This document shows positions 43,216 to 52,015 of a DNA stretch of 64,000 bases, piece by piece. The first letter of the stretch is position 1. Every line of letters begins with the position of its first letter. The stretch is taken from assembly GCF_002159835.1 (NCBI RefSeq), contig NZ_NFJL01000002.1:248001-312000 (forward strand), given 5' to 3'. This DNA comes from Blautia sp. An249 (GTDB taxonomy: Bacteria; Bacillota; Clostridia; Lachnospirales; Lachnospiraceae). Made by a program: the position numbers and the translations under genes. Under the pieces are notes generated by a model, which searched no databases, was not told where the DNA came from, and saw only the letters and a program-made list of their open reading frames with translations.

Positions 43216-43974
43216 ATGGCAGTAAAGCAGACGGCAGGCAGAGATGCTCTGGGAGAATTTGCACCGGAATTTGCCCATTTAAATGATGATATACTGTTTG
43301 GCGAAGTGTGGAACAGACAGGAGCAGCTTTCCCTTCGGGATCGGTCTTTAGTTACGGTTACTGCATTGATGGCACAGGGACTTGTGGACTCTTCATTTAA
43401 ATATCATTTAACCACAGCGAAAAAGAATGGAATCACCAAAACGGAAATTGCAGAGATTCTGACTCACGCGGCCTTTTACGCAGGATGGCCCAAAGCCTGG
43501 GCGGCCTTTTATATGGCCAAAGAAGTCTGGGCAGAAGAAGAAAAAGAAGAGGACGCTATGACAGCTCATGCAAATTCAATGGTATTTCCCATCGGAGCGC
43601 CCAATGACGGATTTGCTCAGTATTTCTCAGGAAACAGCTACTTAGCCCCCTTGTCTGTTTCCCAGGTGGGAATATTTAATGTGACTTTTGAACCGGGATG
43701 CCGCAACAATTGGCATATTCACCATGCGGAAAAAGGCGGCGGCCAGATTCTGATTTGTGTTGCCGGAACCGGCTGGTATCAGGAATGGGGAAAAGAGGCA
43801 CAGAAATTAAATCCGGGGGATGTGGTGAACATTCCGGCGGAAGTAAAACACTGGCATGGGGCAGGAAAAGACGGATGGTTCTCCCATCTGGCGGTGGAAG
43901 TTCCGGGAGAGAAAACATCCAATGAATGGTGTGAACCGGTATCAGATGAAGAATATGAAAAACTTTCCCGCTGA
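43216..43974 (+). CDS. Carboxymuconolactone decarboxylase-like domain fused to a cupin
   Basis: A 252-residue two-domain protein. Residues 1-110 form a carboxymuconolactone decarboxylase-like helical domain (LSLRDRSLVTVTALMAQG, ILTHAAFYAGWPKAWAAF); the redox Cys pair of the AhpD branch is absent. Residues 125-245 form a cupin with FEPGCRNNWHIHHAEKGGGQILICVAG, a plausible His metal site, and DVVNIPAEVKHWHG. Such fusions are annotated as putative (R)-mandelonitrile lyase or decarboxylase-type enzymes, with substrates unproven. Behind AAGGAGGAG at ATG 43216 and divergent from a LysR gene. Confidence 0.87.
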   Translation: MAVKQTAGRDALGEFAPEFAHLNDDILFGEVWNRQEQLSLRDRSLVTVTALMAQGLVDSSFKYHLTTAKKNGITKTEIAEILTHAAFYAGWPKAWAAFYMAKEVWAEEEKEEDAMTAHANSMVFPIGAPNDGFAQYFSGNSYLAPLSVSQVGIFNVTFEPGCRNNWHIHHAEKGGGQILICVAGTGWYQEWGKEAQKLNPGDVVNIPAEVKHWHGAGKDGWFSHLAVEVPGEKTSNEWCEPVSDEEYEKLSR

Positions 43975-43992
43975 AAAAAGTTAGAAATTGTG

Positions 43993-44029
43993 AACCAGGT
44001 ATGAGGAACGGACTTATACCTGGTTTTTT
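43993..44029 (+). terminator. Terminator after the fusion gene
   Basis: A 10-bp stem AACCAGGTAT (43993-44002) and ATACCTGGTT (44016-44025) followed by T. Confidence 0.9.
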
Positions 44030-44108
44030 CGGTGGATTTTATTTCCCTTTCCTATTATAATAGCAGGTGTTTAAGAAGTTTTCTTTGCTTTATAAAAGGG
44101 AGGATCAT

Positions 44109-44756
44109 ATGGAAAGTAAGGTTTCAAATTATGAAAAAGCATGTATCCAGTGGCAGGAAAAGTTCCTGCAGTGGGATCTGGAAGAGTTACGGAAAAAAGT
44201 GCCGGAATTAAAAGAAGAAGGAGAGTATCTGACCTTATATCATTATGCCAGAAAATATGGGATTCATAAGAAGAAAGGGACCATTGAAGCTCTGGAGGAT
44301 TCGGATCCGGTTTCCAATACAACAAAGTTTAATATTTATACCCTGCTTGGATTTGCCACACCGGGGGCAGCGCTGACCAATGACTGGGTTCCCTTTGAAC
44401 AACTGAAAAATGCAAGACCCTTTGGTCCTGCGTTTCAAAGGGGCGTTATCCGGGCGTTTGCTTTAACCTTTGCGGGACACGGAAAAGAATTAGAAGAAGC
44501 CTGTATCAGACTGAAAGGGCAAAAGCTTCGGTATGCGGATGTGGGCTATCAGTTAGATGCTTTTGCCTGTATGCCTCTGCGGTTTCTGTTCTGGGAGGAA
44601 GACGAAGAGTTCGATGCCCAGGCCAACATTCTGTATGATCGCAGCGCAACGGATTTTATCCATGTGGAAAGTACCGTCTCTGTGGCTTCTGAAGGTCTGT
44701 ACAGACTGGCGCAGACAGCCGGCATTCCTGTTAAAGGAAGTACCTTTCAACTGTAG
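44109..44756 (+). CDS. DUF3786 domain protein
   Basis: A 215-residue soluble protein matching the DUF3786 family by its C-terminal block (PLRFLFWEEDEEFDAQANILYD followed by DFIHVESTV). The role is unknown; family members sit in anaerobes, often near metal or corrinoid proteins. I start at ATG 44109, with GGGAGGA seven bases upstream, not the in-frame start at 44067. A single gene with its own promoter region. Confidence 0.8.
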   Translation: MESKVSNYEKACIQWQEKFLQWDLEELRKKVPELKEEGEYLTLYHYARKYGIHKKKGTIEALEDSDPVSNTTKFNIYTLLGFATPGAALTNDWVPFEQLKNARPFGPAFQRGVIRAFALTFAGHGKELEEACIRLKGQKLRYADVGYQLDAFACMPLRFLFWEEDEEFDAQANILYDRSATDFIHVESTVSVASEGLYRLAQTAGIPVKGSTFQL

Positions 44757-44844
44757 GAAAGAAACGAATTTTATATCTTATGTGTTTTCCTGAACACCGC
44801 CCTGTGCTATAATGACTGGGATATAGAAGAAGGGAAGTGAAAGG

Positions 44845-46617
44845 ATGCACGAAACAGAAAACCGGGGAAAGAGACTTTACAGAAGAATCTTTTCTTTACT
44901 GCATAAAAGACAGAAAGTGGGCTTTTTCTTTATCCTGCTGATTTTAGGAGTTTCTGCTGTTTTAAGCCAGTTTACACCTTTGGCAGTGGGATACCTTACA
45001 GATCATGTGCTGGCGGCGCAGACCATCCACTTTCAGTCTGTCATACCAATTTTGCTGTTCATTTTAATTGTCAATGTATTTAATGAGGTTATTAAAGTAA
45101 TCCGCCGCCTGATTGTAGAAGATACGGCGACCCACGCAGAAAAAAGCGCCCGGCAAAAGGCAACCGAGTCTTTATTAATGGCGCCGCTTTCCTACTTTCG
45201 CGGACATATGACAGGAAATATTCACGGAAGGCTGAACCGAAGTCTGGAAGGAACCACAAAGCTGATTAAACTGCTTTTTATGGATTTTGCTCCGGCAGTT
45301 GCCACGGGAGTTGCCTCTATTGTGGTGATTTTCATGAAACTACCTGTTCTGGTGGCCTTTTTAATTATTCTGGTCATCCCTGTGGGAACCGGAATTGTAT
45401 TTCGCCAAATCAATACACAAAAGGGCATCCGGATTGAACTGATGAATACCAAGGCCGATATGGACGGAACCATGGTGGAACTGCTGGGCGGAATTGAGAC
45501 GATTCGATCTTTTGACAGCGCTCAGGAGGAAGGAGAACGGATTGGCGATCGTTCCGAACAGTTAAGAAAAAAAGAAATGAAACATCATAAGGCTATGGCA
45601 TTTTATGACTGTCTGAAATTTATCAACGAAGCCGTATTCAGCGTACTGGTCATTGCCATTGCTGTTTTGCTGGCTGCCAGAGGTATGATTACCATTGGAA
45701 CCGTACTGACGGCCTATCTGTGTTTTACCCAGCTTACAGGGCCTTTAAGAGAACTGCACAGGATACTGGATGAATTTTCCGAATGTGTGGTTCTTGCAGA
45801 CGATTACTTCCGAATGGTGGAAATCCCCAGGGACTTTTCTTATGAAACCCAGGAAGAATCGCAGGAAGAAGCGCCGGCAGATAATGGCGTTGCGCTGAAA
45901 CAAGTAAGCTTCTTTTATCCGGAAGATCCGGAAACAAAAATACTAAAAGGGATCGATCTGCAAATCAAAGGGGGAGAATTCCTGGGAATTGCAGGCCCCA
46001 GCGGCTGTGGAAAATCAACGCTGATTAAAGTACTGGATAAGCTGGAGGAAGCCCGGGGAGATGTTTTTCTGGGGAACAGAAATCTGAATCAGCTTACCCG
46101 TTCGGATCTTGCAGATGTGGTGGCACTGGTGCCGCAGACTCCTTTTTTAATAGCAGATACTATTTTTCATAACATCTGCTACGGGATGAAAAGAGAAGTA
46201 ACCCTGGAAGAAGTAAAAATTGCGGCCAGAAAGGCCTGTATTGATCAGGTGATTGAAAAGCTGCCGGATCAGTATCAGTTTGAGATTGCGGAAGGCGGAG
46301 GGAACTTATCCGGAGGCCAGAGACAGAGAATTGCCCTGGCCAGAATCTTTTTAAGAAAGCCGAAAATCCTGATTTTAGACGAAGCAACTTCTGCCCTGGA
46401 TAATACCTCAGAGAAGCTGATACAAAAAGAGATTGAAAAGATGAAGCAGGAGTACGGGACAACCATTATTTCCATCGCCCACCGCCTGTCAACCCTGCAG
46501 AATTGCGATGAAATTATCGTAATGGATAAGGGAGAAATTGTACAAAGAGGGAACTTTATAGAATTAAAAGAGACTCCGGGAATTTTCCGGGATATGGAAA
46601 GAGGAATTTTGAAGTAA
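44845..46617 (+). CDS. ABC exporter half-transporter (homodimeric type)
   Basis: A 590-residue exporter subunit with six predicted helices (about 25-300) and a complete ATPase: Walker A GPSGCGKST, signature LSGGQRQR, Walker B ILDEATSALD with the catalytic Glu, and AHR switch. All motifs are canonical, so unlike the pair at the window start it can act as a homodimer. No peptidase or substrate-binding domain is seen. ATG 44845 follows AAGGGAAG. Substrate unknown. Confidence 0.9.
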   Translation: MHETENRGKRLYRRIFSLLHKRQKVGFFFILLILGVSAVLSQFTPLAVGYLTDHVLAAQTIHFQSVIPILLFILIVNVFNEVIKVIRRLIVEDTATHAEKSARQKATESLLMAPLSYFRGHMTGNIHGRLNRSLEGTTKLIKLLFMDFAPAVATGVASIVVIFMKLPVLVAFLIILVIPVGTGIVFRQINTQKGIRIELMNTKADMDGTMVELLGGIETIRSFDSAQEEGERIGDRSEQLRKKEMKHHKAMAFYDCLKFINEAVFSVLVIAIAVLLAARGMITIGTVLTAYLCFTQLTGPLRELHRILDEFSECVVLADDYFRMVEIPRDFSYETQEESQEEAPADNGVALKQVSFFYPEDPETKILKGIDLQIKGGEFLGIAGPSGCGKSTLIKVLDKLEEARGDVFLGNRNLNQLTRSDLADVVALVPQTPFLIADTIFHNICYGMKREVTLEEVKIAARKACIDQVIEKLPDQYQFEIAEGGGNLSGGQRQRIALARIFLRKPKILILDEATSALDNTSEKLIQKEIEKMKQEYGTTIISIAHRLSTLQNCDEIIVMDKGEIVQRGNFIELKETPGIFRDMERGILK

Positions 46618-46713
46618 GGAGAATTCTCAGACGGGTATTTGTCGATGACTTTCCGTTGCAATTTTACTGCCCTTTGGTATAATGAAGACAGCGAGTTCAT
46701 AAGGAGGGGTAGT

Positions 46714-47256
46714 ATGGCTGAAAAGCGTTATACGGTGACGCAGGCTGCAGAACTGACAGGAGTGAAATCCTATGTTCTCCGTTACTGGGAAGAGGAACTG
46801 GGACTCAGGATTGGCCGTAATGAGCAGGGGCACCGTTACTACACCGGATATGATATTCAGTTATTTCTGAATATTAAAGAACTGAAGAAGCGGGGATTAC
46901 AGCTAAGAGCAATTAAAGAACTGGTACCCAGAATATCCAGGCTGGCCCCCGGGGCGTCTGCGGATAAGGTAAAACTTCTGGATGGAGGTTCAGAACCAGT
47001 GGAGGAAAAAGCGGTGTCCCAGGAGAAGAAAACCTGTGAAAACAGTGAGAAAGACAGCCGGGATCATGAAGCTAAAATCTTAGAGTTTCAGGCCATTCTG
47101 GAAAAGCTGATTGCCAGAGGAATGAAGGAAAGAAATGAGGAAGAAGCCCGTTGTCACTCTCTGGATGAGACCATCCGGCTTCATCAGGAAGCCAGAAGAC
47201 AGGCGGCTGCGGCCGGTGAACCTCGGAGGAGACGGACAAGAAAACATAAAAAATAA
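46714..47256 (+). CDS. MerR family transcriptional regulator
   Basis: A 180-residue protein with an N-terminal MerR winged helix (YTVTQAAELTGVKSYVLRYWEEELGL, then RYYTGYDIQLFLNIKELKKRG), an acidic linker, and a basic C-terminal coiled tail (RQAAAAGEPRRRRTRKHKK). It resembles RacA/MerR-like proteins of Clostridia with no metal-binding Cys pair. ATG 46714 follows AAGGAGGGG; the frame upstream to 46639 has no start site. Ligand and target are unknown. Confidence 0.85.
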   Translation: MAEKRYTVTQAAELTGVKSYVLRYWEEELGLRIGRNEQGHRYYTGYDIQLFLNIKELKKRGLQLRAIKELVPRISRLAPGASADKVKLLDGGSEPVEEKAVSQEKKTCENSEKDSRDHEAKILEFQAILEKLIARGMKERNEEEARCHSLDETIRLHQEARRQAAAAGEPRRRRTRKHKK

Positions 47257-47297
47257 AAAAGCTGCTGCAGAACATTTCTATCTGCAGCAGCTTTTTT
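47255..47297. terminator. Bidirectional terminator
   Basis: An 11-bp stem GCTGCTGCAGA (47261-47271) and TCTGCAGCAGC (47281-47291), with six A before and six T after, so it works for the MerR gene and the convergent ferredoxin gene. Confidence 0.93.
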
Positions 47298-47305
47298 CTG
47301 GTACA

Positions 47306-47524
<219 letters not shown>

Positions 47525-47677
47525 CTATCCACATTCTAATATAATACTTCCAAGATTACAAGAGAAATTTTTGGGAAATGAAATTTGTTAAATCAGACTA
47601 TATTTATAGAGATTTTAGTTGATCCAAAGGTAAAAAGGGATTATAATGGGAAACATAAGAAAAAGGAGGAATCAGAT

Positions 47678-47884
47678 ATGGCACAAGTAACAAAACAGAT
47701 GTTAATCGGCCAGCTTATTAAATTAGATCCGAATATTGCACCCATTCTTATGAGAGCCGGCATGCACTGCCTGGGCTGCCCTTCCGCACAGATGGAATCT
47801 CTTGAAGAAGCGGCTATGGTTCATGGAATCGATGCAGATATTCTGGTAAATCAGATTAACGATTTTCTGTCTAATAATGCATAA
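47678..47884 (+). CDS. DUF1858 (ScdA-N-like) protein
   Basis: A 68-residue protein of the DUF1858 family, which resembles the N-terminal domain of iron-sulfur repair protein ScdA/RIC. The motif [20 protein letters not shown] carries the CxxC pair (Cys29, Cys32), which may bind metal or act in redox. ATG 47678 follows AAAGGAGGA. It is divergent from the ferredoxin and has a terminator immediately after. Confidence 0.88.
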   Translation: MAQVTKQMLIGQLIKLDPNIAPILMRAGMHCLGCPSAQMESLEEAAMVHGIDADILVNQINDFLSNNA

Positions 47885-47890
47885 AAAAAT

Positions 47891-47927
47891 AAAAACCGCT
47901 GCGGCATGTTTGCTGCTGCGGTTTTTT
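47891..47927 (+). terminator. Terminator after the DUF1858 gene
   Basis: AAAAACCGC (47891-47899) pairs with GCGGTTTTTT (47918-47927), with an inner GCA/TGC extension. The A-run before it suggests it also works for the convergent mecA gene. Confidence 0.88.
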
Positions 47928-47977
47928 GCTGCAGGAAAATCTCCTGGGTCTTCCTGCGATTAAAAAGTCATAACTGG

Positions 47978-48697
47978 TCAGATATTATAAAGTTGCTGTA
48001 AGGCTTTTTGCGCTACAATAATTTCTCCGTGCTCCATTAAATGAGCCTCCCCTGCATGGGTAAATGTTCTGCCCCGGCCATATTCCGAAAGAATGTTGCA
48101 GACTTTGTTAAACTCTTCCGGCGTGTAGGAGGACTGATGTACAACCAGAGAATAAGTCTGGCGGTGAAGATCTTTGTATAAGGAGTTTTCTCCGGTGTAA
48201 AAACCGTTCAGTCCGTGGGATGCTTCAATAACAGAGTCAAAGGTGGGAAACTGGTAAAGCCGTACCAAATCCACCGTGGGCTTTTCCACAGGTTTCGCGC
48301 TGGGCTTTTTGGAAGCTCCTTTTACTTTAGATTCATACAATTTATGGAATATATCAATAATATCATCGGCGCCGTCCAGTTTTAAAGTCTCCTCGGAACT
48401 GTTGTTCTGATAGGGAGCAAATTTGGAAAATCTGGTATCCAGCTCTTCCGGATCCTCTACTTTGGTTATGATCAGGATAATACTTTCTGCGTTTAAGGGG
48501 ATTGCCTCAATCATCAGAGGAATATTATCCGCCTCGAAACCAAATTCTGTATGGGCCTTCTGCATCATATCGCGGAAAAGCTTCTTTGCCTTGTCAGTTC
48601 CGTAAGCCAGTTCACTGAGACGAATGTGGTGCAGATCCAAATCTTCTTTCGTCAACGTGCATCGTATCTGATTCTCACTGATTTTTTCTATTTTCAT
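47978..48697 (-). CDS. mecA: Adaptor protein MecA
   Basis: A 239-residue adaptor that delivers proteins such as ComK to the ClpCP protease. The N-terminal domain begins MKIEKISENQIRCTLTKEDL, the family pattern, followed by FRDMMQKAHTEFGFEADN. The C-terminal ClpC-binding domain ends EYGRGRTFTHAGEAHLMEHGE. Length fits (about 220-240). Monocistronic, with a terminator shared with the DUF1858 gene. Confidence 0.93.
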   Translation of the reverse strand: MKIEKISENQIRCTLTKEDLDLHHIRLSELAYGTDKAKKLFRDMMQKAHTEFGFEADNIPLMIEAIPLNAESIILIITKVEDPEELDTRFSKFAPYQNNSSEETLKLDGADDIIDIFHKLYESKVKGASKKPSAKPVEKPTVDLVRLYQFPTFDSVIEASHGLNGFYTGENSLYKDLHRQTYSLVVHQSSYTPEEFNKVCNILSEYGRGRTFTHAGEAHLMEHGEIIVAQKALQQLYNI

Positions 48698-48857
48698 ATC
48701 ATCACATCCTATTTAAAAATATAGTTATGACTTTTAAATCTGCTTATTCTATTTTATTATATACAAAGATATGAGAATTGTAAAGAAAATCAATTTCCCC
48801 AATTTATAAAATATATGGAAACAAAAAGTTAAAAATTGCATAATTTGCCTAAATCAG

Positions 48858-48885
48858 TTGCAATTTAAAGAAGAGGGTTTATAAT
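48858..48885 (+). promoter_or_regulatory. Promoter with a long leader before the 78-residue gene
   Basis: TTGCAA at 48858-48863 and TATAAT at 48880-48885 with 16 bases between. The expected start is near 48892, giving a leader of about 218 bases before GTG 49110. The leader contains a hairpin ACATTACC (48978-48985) with GGTAATGT (49011-49018). The rest of the 48698-49109 gap holds no gene I can support. Confidence 0.7.
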
Positions 48886-49109
48886 AAAAGCTAAGGAAAG
48901 AAAGCGAATCAGAAGTACAAAAGAAATTTGAAACAAGTACGTATTAAACTCGCATAGACAACCTGAAAGTTCTTTTTACATTACCAAGATTTCTGCTGCA
49001 TTCTGCCGCAGGTAATGTTATTTCCCCCTTATACCAAATGAGAAGGATTTTGCCGTATTTCCTGGAACCTATGGTGTTTTCTGTAAATCCTGAAAGGAAA
49101 GGAGGAACC

Positions 49110-49343
49110 GTGAATAAAAATATATCACGAATATCAAAAAGAACACTGAAATCTTTAAAGAAAGAGCTGAAGTCCTATGAAGAAGAAGGAATTTCTCTTT
49201 ATTTAAACGGATGCCCCAGTACTACCAAATCCATTGTAAAAGCACATATGATAGCAGAAGACGGGGTGTACATGCGGGACTATGTAGGCAACGGAAAAGG
49301 AGGGATTGAACGTCTGGATTTTCAATTTGTAAAGGAAAGATAA
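49110..49343 (+). CDS. Conserved small hypothetical protein
   Basis: A 77-residue protein beginning MNKNISRISKRTLKSLKKEL and ending FVKER. A mid-segment SLYLNGCPSTTKSIVKAHMI looks conserved in Lachnospiraceae as I recall, but the family has no function. GTG 49110 follows GGAGG by seven bases, and the frame upstream to 49038 is spurious. It is basic at the N-terminus and has one Cys. A hairpin at 49357-49420 follows. Confidence 0.75.
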   Translation: MNKNISRISKRTLKSLKKELKSYEEEGISLYLNGCPSTTKSIVKAHMIAEDGVYMRDYVGNGKGGIERLDFQFVKER

Positions 49344-49356
49344 GATAAGAACGGAG

Positions 49357-49420
49357 AGACTCTGCCGGAAATAAAAAATAAGTTCCCCTCATACATAACC
49401 TCTGTGCAGAGTCTTTCCTT
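49357..49420 (+). terminator. Terminator with a long loop
   Basis: Stem AGACTCTGC (from 49357) with GCAGAGTCT (to 49414), about 40 bases of loop, then a T-rich stretch. Confidence 0.7.
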
Positions 49421-49448
49421 TTGCTGTTGCAAATGTTCAATAAAAATG

Positions 49449-49477
49449 TTACAATTTTGTAAAAAGTATGTTATAAT
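49449..49477 (+). promoter_or_regulatory. Promoter of the GH18 gene
   Basis: TTACAA at 49449-49454 and TATAAT at 49472-49477 with 17 bases between. The leader to ATG 49673 is about 190 bases and contains the pair GCGGCGTT and AACGCTGC. No gene is supported in the rest of 49344-49672. Confidence 0.75.
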
Positions 49478-49672
49478 ATGTCAGACTCTTTTGCCAATGC
49501 GGCGTTTGCGTATAAAAGGGATGTTTTTTGTATTTTAACGCTGCCTTAGCAAAATCGTATAAAAGAACTCCGGGATAATGGGTGACCATGAAAGAAAAGG
49601 GGCAGACTAATCGTGACAGAAATGATCAGGAAAAAATTGCTGCAGGGATAAAGCAGCGGATGGGAGATTTAC

Positions 49673-51319
49673 ATGAGGAAAAAAGCCGTGCCGGTAATGG
49701 TTGTTATGGCATTGATTTTAATTATTACAGCAGTATGGGCAGCTGCACATTTTATTCAGAAATATATACCCTCCAGAGAACAGATGGATTTAACCGAATA
49801 TTATGGAACTGCAGAAGGCGAAATTCCGCTGATTTTCGGTACGGAGATTCTGGAAGAGACAGGGATTACCGCCGGGGACAAAACCTATATTCCCCTTCAG
49901 GCAGTATACCAGTATCTGAATAAAAAATTTTACTGGGATGCAGAAAACAGCCAGGTTCTGTATGCGCTTCCGGAAGAACTGGTGAAAGTGGAAAGCGGAG
50001 AGGCAGGAACTGCTGATGTGTGCGTGCAGGGAGATACGGTGTTTCTTTCCGTAGATCTGGTGGGACAGTATACAGATATAGAGTCTGAACTGGTAAAAGA
50101 TCCGGATCGGCTGGTAGTACAGTATCAGTGGAAGAAAAAACAGGTGACTGCCCAAAAAGATACCCAGGTGCGCTACCGGGGAGGAATTAAGGCAGAGATT
50201 CTGAGAGAAGTCCCACAAGGAGAAAATCTGGAGTTAATACAGGAGATGGAAGACTGGGACGAAGTTATGACACAGGACGGCCTGAGAGGATATGTGAAAA
50301 AGGATCAGGTATCTGCACCCACAGAGACTACCCAGGATCGAAGTTTCCAGGAACCGGTGTATACCAGTATCAACAGAGAAAAGAAAATCAACCTGGCCTG
50401 GCATCAGGTGACCACTCACGATGCCAACGCTACTTTTGCATCAGCTACGAAAAATATCAAAGGGGTTAATGTAATTTCACCGACCTGGTATTCCATTAAG
50501 GATAATCAGGGAAATATTAGTTCCATTGCCAGCAGGACTTATGTAAATCTGGCTCATAAAAAAGGCATGGAAGTATGGGGATTGGTGGATAATTTCAGCG
50601 ATGCCATTGATACAGAAACCGTTTTATCCAGTCTGTCAGCCAGAACCAGGCTAATCAATCAGTTAATGGTACAGGCAGAAAAAGTAAATCTGGACGGAAT
50701 TAATGTGGACTTTGAGAATCTGACAGAGGGAGCCGGGGTTCATTTCCTGGAATTCCTCAGAGAATTATCGATCCAGTGCAGAACTAAGAACCTGGTGTTG
50801 TCTGTGGATAATCCGGTTCCCGAGGAATATACCAGCCACTATGACAGGGCAGAACAGGGAGAAGTGGTAGACTATGTAATCATCATGGGATACGACGAAC
50901 ATTATGCAGGATCTGAAGAAGCCGGATCCGTGGCTTCTCTTCCCTGGGTGGAAACGGGAATTCAGAATACTCTGGATTCAGTTCCGGCAGAAAAGGTCAT
51001 CCATGGGATTCCATTTTATACCAGATTGTGGAGGACTTCCGCAGGAATTGTAACCAGCGAGGCCATTGGCATGGAGGCAGCACAGGAAGTAATTGAAAAA
51101 TATAAAGTGGAAACTTACTGGGATAAGACAACCAGTCAGAATTACGGAACTTATGACAAAGGAAATGATACCTATCAGATTTGGCTGGAGGATGCCGATT
51201 CCATTGCAGAAAGAGTGAAACTGGTATCCAAATACAATCTGGCAGGTGTTGCAGCCTGGAAACTGGGGTTTGAAACGTCTGATATTTGGACGGTAATTTC
51301 AGAAAACATGGCGGAGTAA
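49673..51319 (+). CDS. GH18 family cell-wall or spore hydrolase with SH3-like domain
   Basis: A 548-residue protein with an N-terminal signal anchor (VPVMVVMALILIITAVWAAA), a domain resembling copper amine oxidase N-terminal repeats (about 40-145), an SH3-like wall-binding domain (about 150-215: TQVRYRGGIKAEILREVPQG), then a GH18 barrel (about 230-545). The catalytic strand reads DGINVDFENL, with Glu as acid, and GYDEHY is the product-side motif. Relatives are YdhD/SleL-type hydrolases of peptidoglycan or cortex. The following genes are also cell-division and wall genes. Confidence 0.88.
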   Translation: MRKKAVPVMVVMALILIITAVWAAAHFIQKYIPSREQMDLTEYYGTAEGEIPLIFGTEILEETGITAGDKTYIPLQAVYQYLNKKFYWDAENSQVLYALPEELVKVESGEAGTADVCVQGDTVFLSVDLVGQYTDIESELVKDPDRLVVQYQWKKKQVTAQKDTQVRYRGGIKAEILREVPQGENLELIQEMEDWDEVMTQDGLRGYVKKDQVSAPTETTQDRSFQEPVYTSINREKKINLAWHQVTTHDANATFASATKNIKGVNVISPTWYSIKDNQGNISSIASRTYVNLAHKKGMEVWGLVDNFSDAIDTETVLSSLSARTRLINQLMVQAEKVNLDGINVDFENLTEGAGVHFLEFLRELSIQCRTKNLVLSVDNPVPEEYTSHYDRAEQGEVVDYVIIMGYDEHYAGSEEAGSVASLPWVETGIQNTLDSVPAEKVIHGIPFYTRLWRTSAGIVTSEAIGMEAAQEVIEKYKVETYWDKTTSQNYGTYDKGNDTYQIWLEDADSIAERVKLVSKYNLAGVAAWKLGFETSDIWTVISENMAE

Positions 51320-51341
51320 AGATGGAAAGGGGAGAATTGGC

Positions 51342-51941
51342 ATGAGTAAGGCCGAAATGTTTAAGACAGCAGTTATGGGAGGATTTGACAAGGACGACGT
51401 GATGGAACAGTTTCAGATTCTGCAGGATAAAGCGGCAGATGAAAAAGTGAAGCTGGAACAGCAGATTCAGGAAAAAGAAGAAAAAATTAAAGAACTGGAG
51501 AAACGTCTTCAGTTAAAGGAACTTCATCAGACGGAACTGGAAAATGGCCTGAAAGAAAAATACCAGAAATATGTGGACGAATATGACAGCATTGCCAGTC
51601 TTGTGTTTGACGCAAAGGTACGCGCCAGAAGAATGCTGGATGATGCAAAAGAACAGTGTGAGCATATGAAGCGGGAAACACAGGCGGAATGTAACGCTAT
51701 GATTAAAAAGGCGGAATCTGACAGTGTAAAGGCGGCCCGTCAGAAACAGTTTGAAATAGAAGAAAAAGTACGGGAAGGGAAAAAGAATTATCAGGCCGTA
51801 CAAAAAGAACTGGCTGAGATTGTAAATCTGATCAATCAGGCCCAGCACCGCTTTATGTCTTCCTATAAAGAAGTTCACAGAATTATCGGCTCCATGCCTT
51901 CTTCTCTGGAAGACTTATCGGAAGAGATAGATGAGATCTGA
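51342..51941 (+). CDS. DivIVA-like coiled-coil protein
   Basis: A 199-residue protein that opens with FKTAVMGGFDKDDVMEQF, the DivIVA-type membrane-curvature motif, followed by a coiled coil over about 27-75 and a second at 85-165. DivIVA relatives mark cell poles and guide division or wall synthesis. ATG 51342 lies 22 bases after the GH18 stop, behind AAAGGGGAG. It ends close to a hairpin at 51967. Confidence 0.85.
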   Translation: MSKAEMFKTAVMGGFDKDDVMEQFQILQDKAADEKVKLEQQIQEKEEKIKELEKRLQLKELHQTELENGLKEKYQKYVDEYDSIASLVFDAKVRARRMLDDAKEQCEHMKRETQAECNAMIKKAESDSVKAARQKQFEIEEKVREGKKNYQAVQKELAEIVNLINQAQHRFMSSYKEVHRIIGSMPSSLEDLSEEIDEI

Positions 51942-51966
51942 TCTCCGGTTTCAAAGGATATTTAAA

Positions 51967-52011
51967 CCTCCTGAAACATATAATAGACCAAGTGTTTCAG
52001 GAGGTATTTTT
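51967..52011 (+). terminator. Terminator hairpin that also covers the cwlD ribosome site
   Basis: A perfect 12-bp stem CCTCCTGAAACA (51967-51978) with TGTTTCAGGAGG (51993-52004), followed by TA and five T. The 3' arm contains the whole AGGAGG (51999-52004) of the downstream amidase gene, whose ATG is at 52016. So the hairpin would end divIVA-side transcripts and block ribosome binding in any read-through RNA. Confidence 0.85.
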
Positions 52012-52015
52012 GTCC

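Noticed and set aside
42223..43278. The 52-residue N-terminal extension of the LysR regulator to 43278
   Set aside because: The extension is hydrophobic, has no ribosome site and overlaps the divergent gene; ATG 43122 has a perfect GGAGG.
49582..49923. A 113-residue plus-strand open frame at the start of the GH18 gene
   Set aside because: It overlaps the GH18 frame for most of its length, and only the GH18 frame has a signal anchor and family domains.
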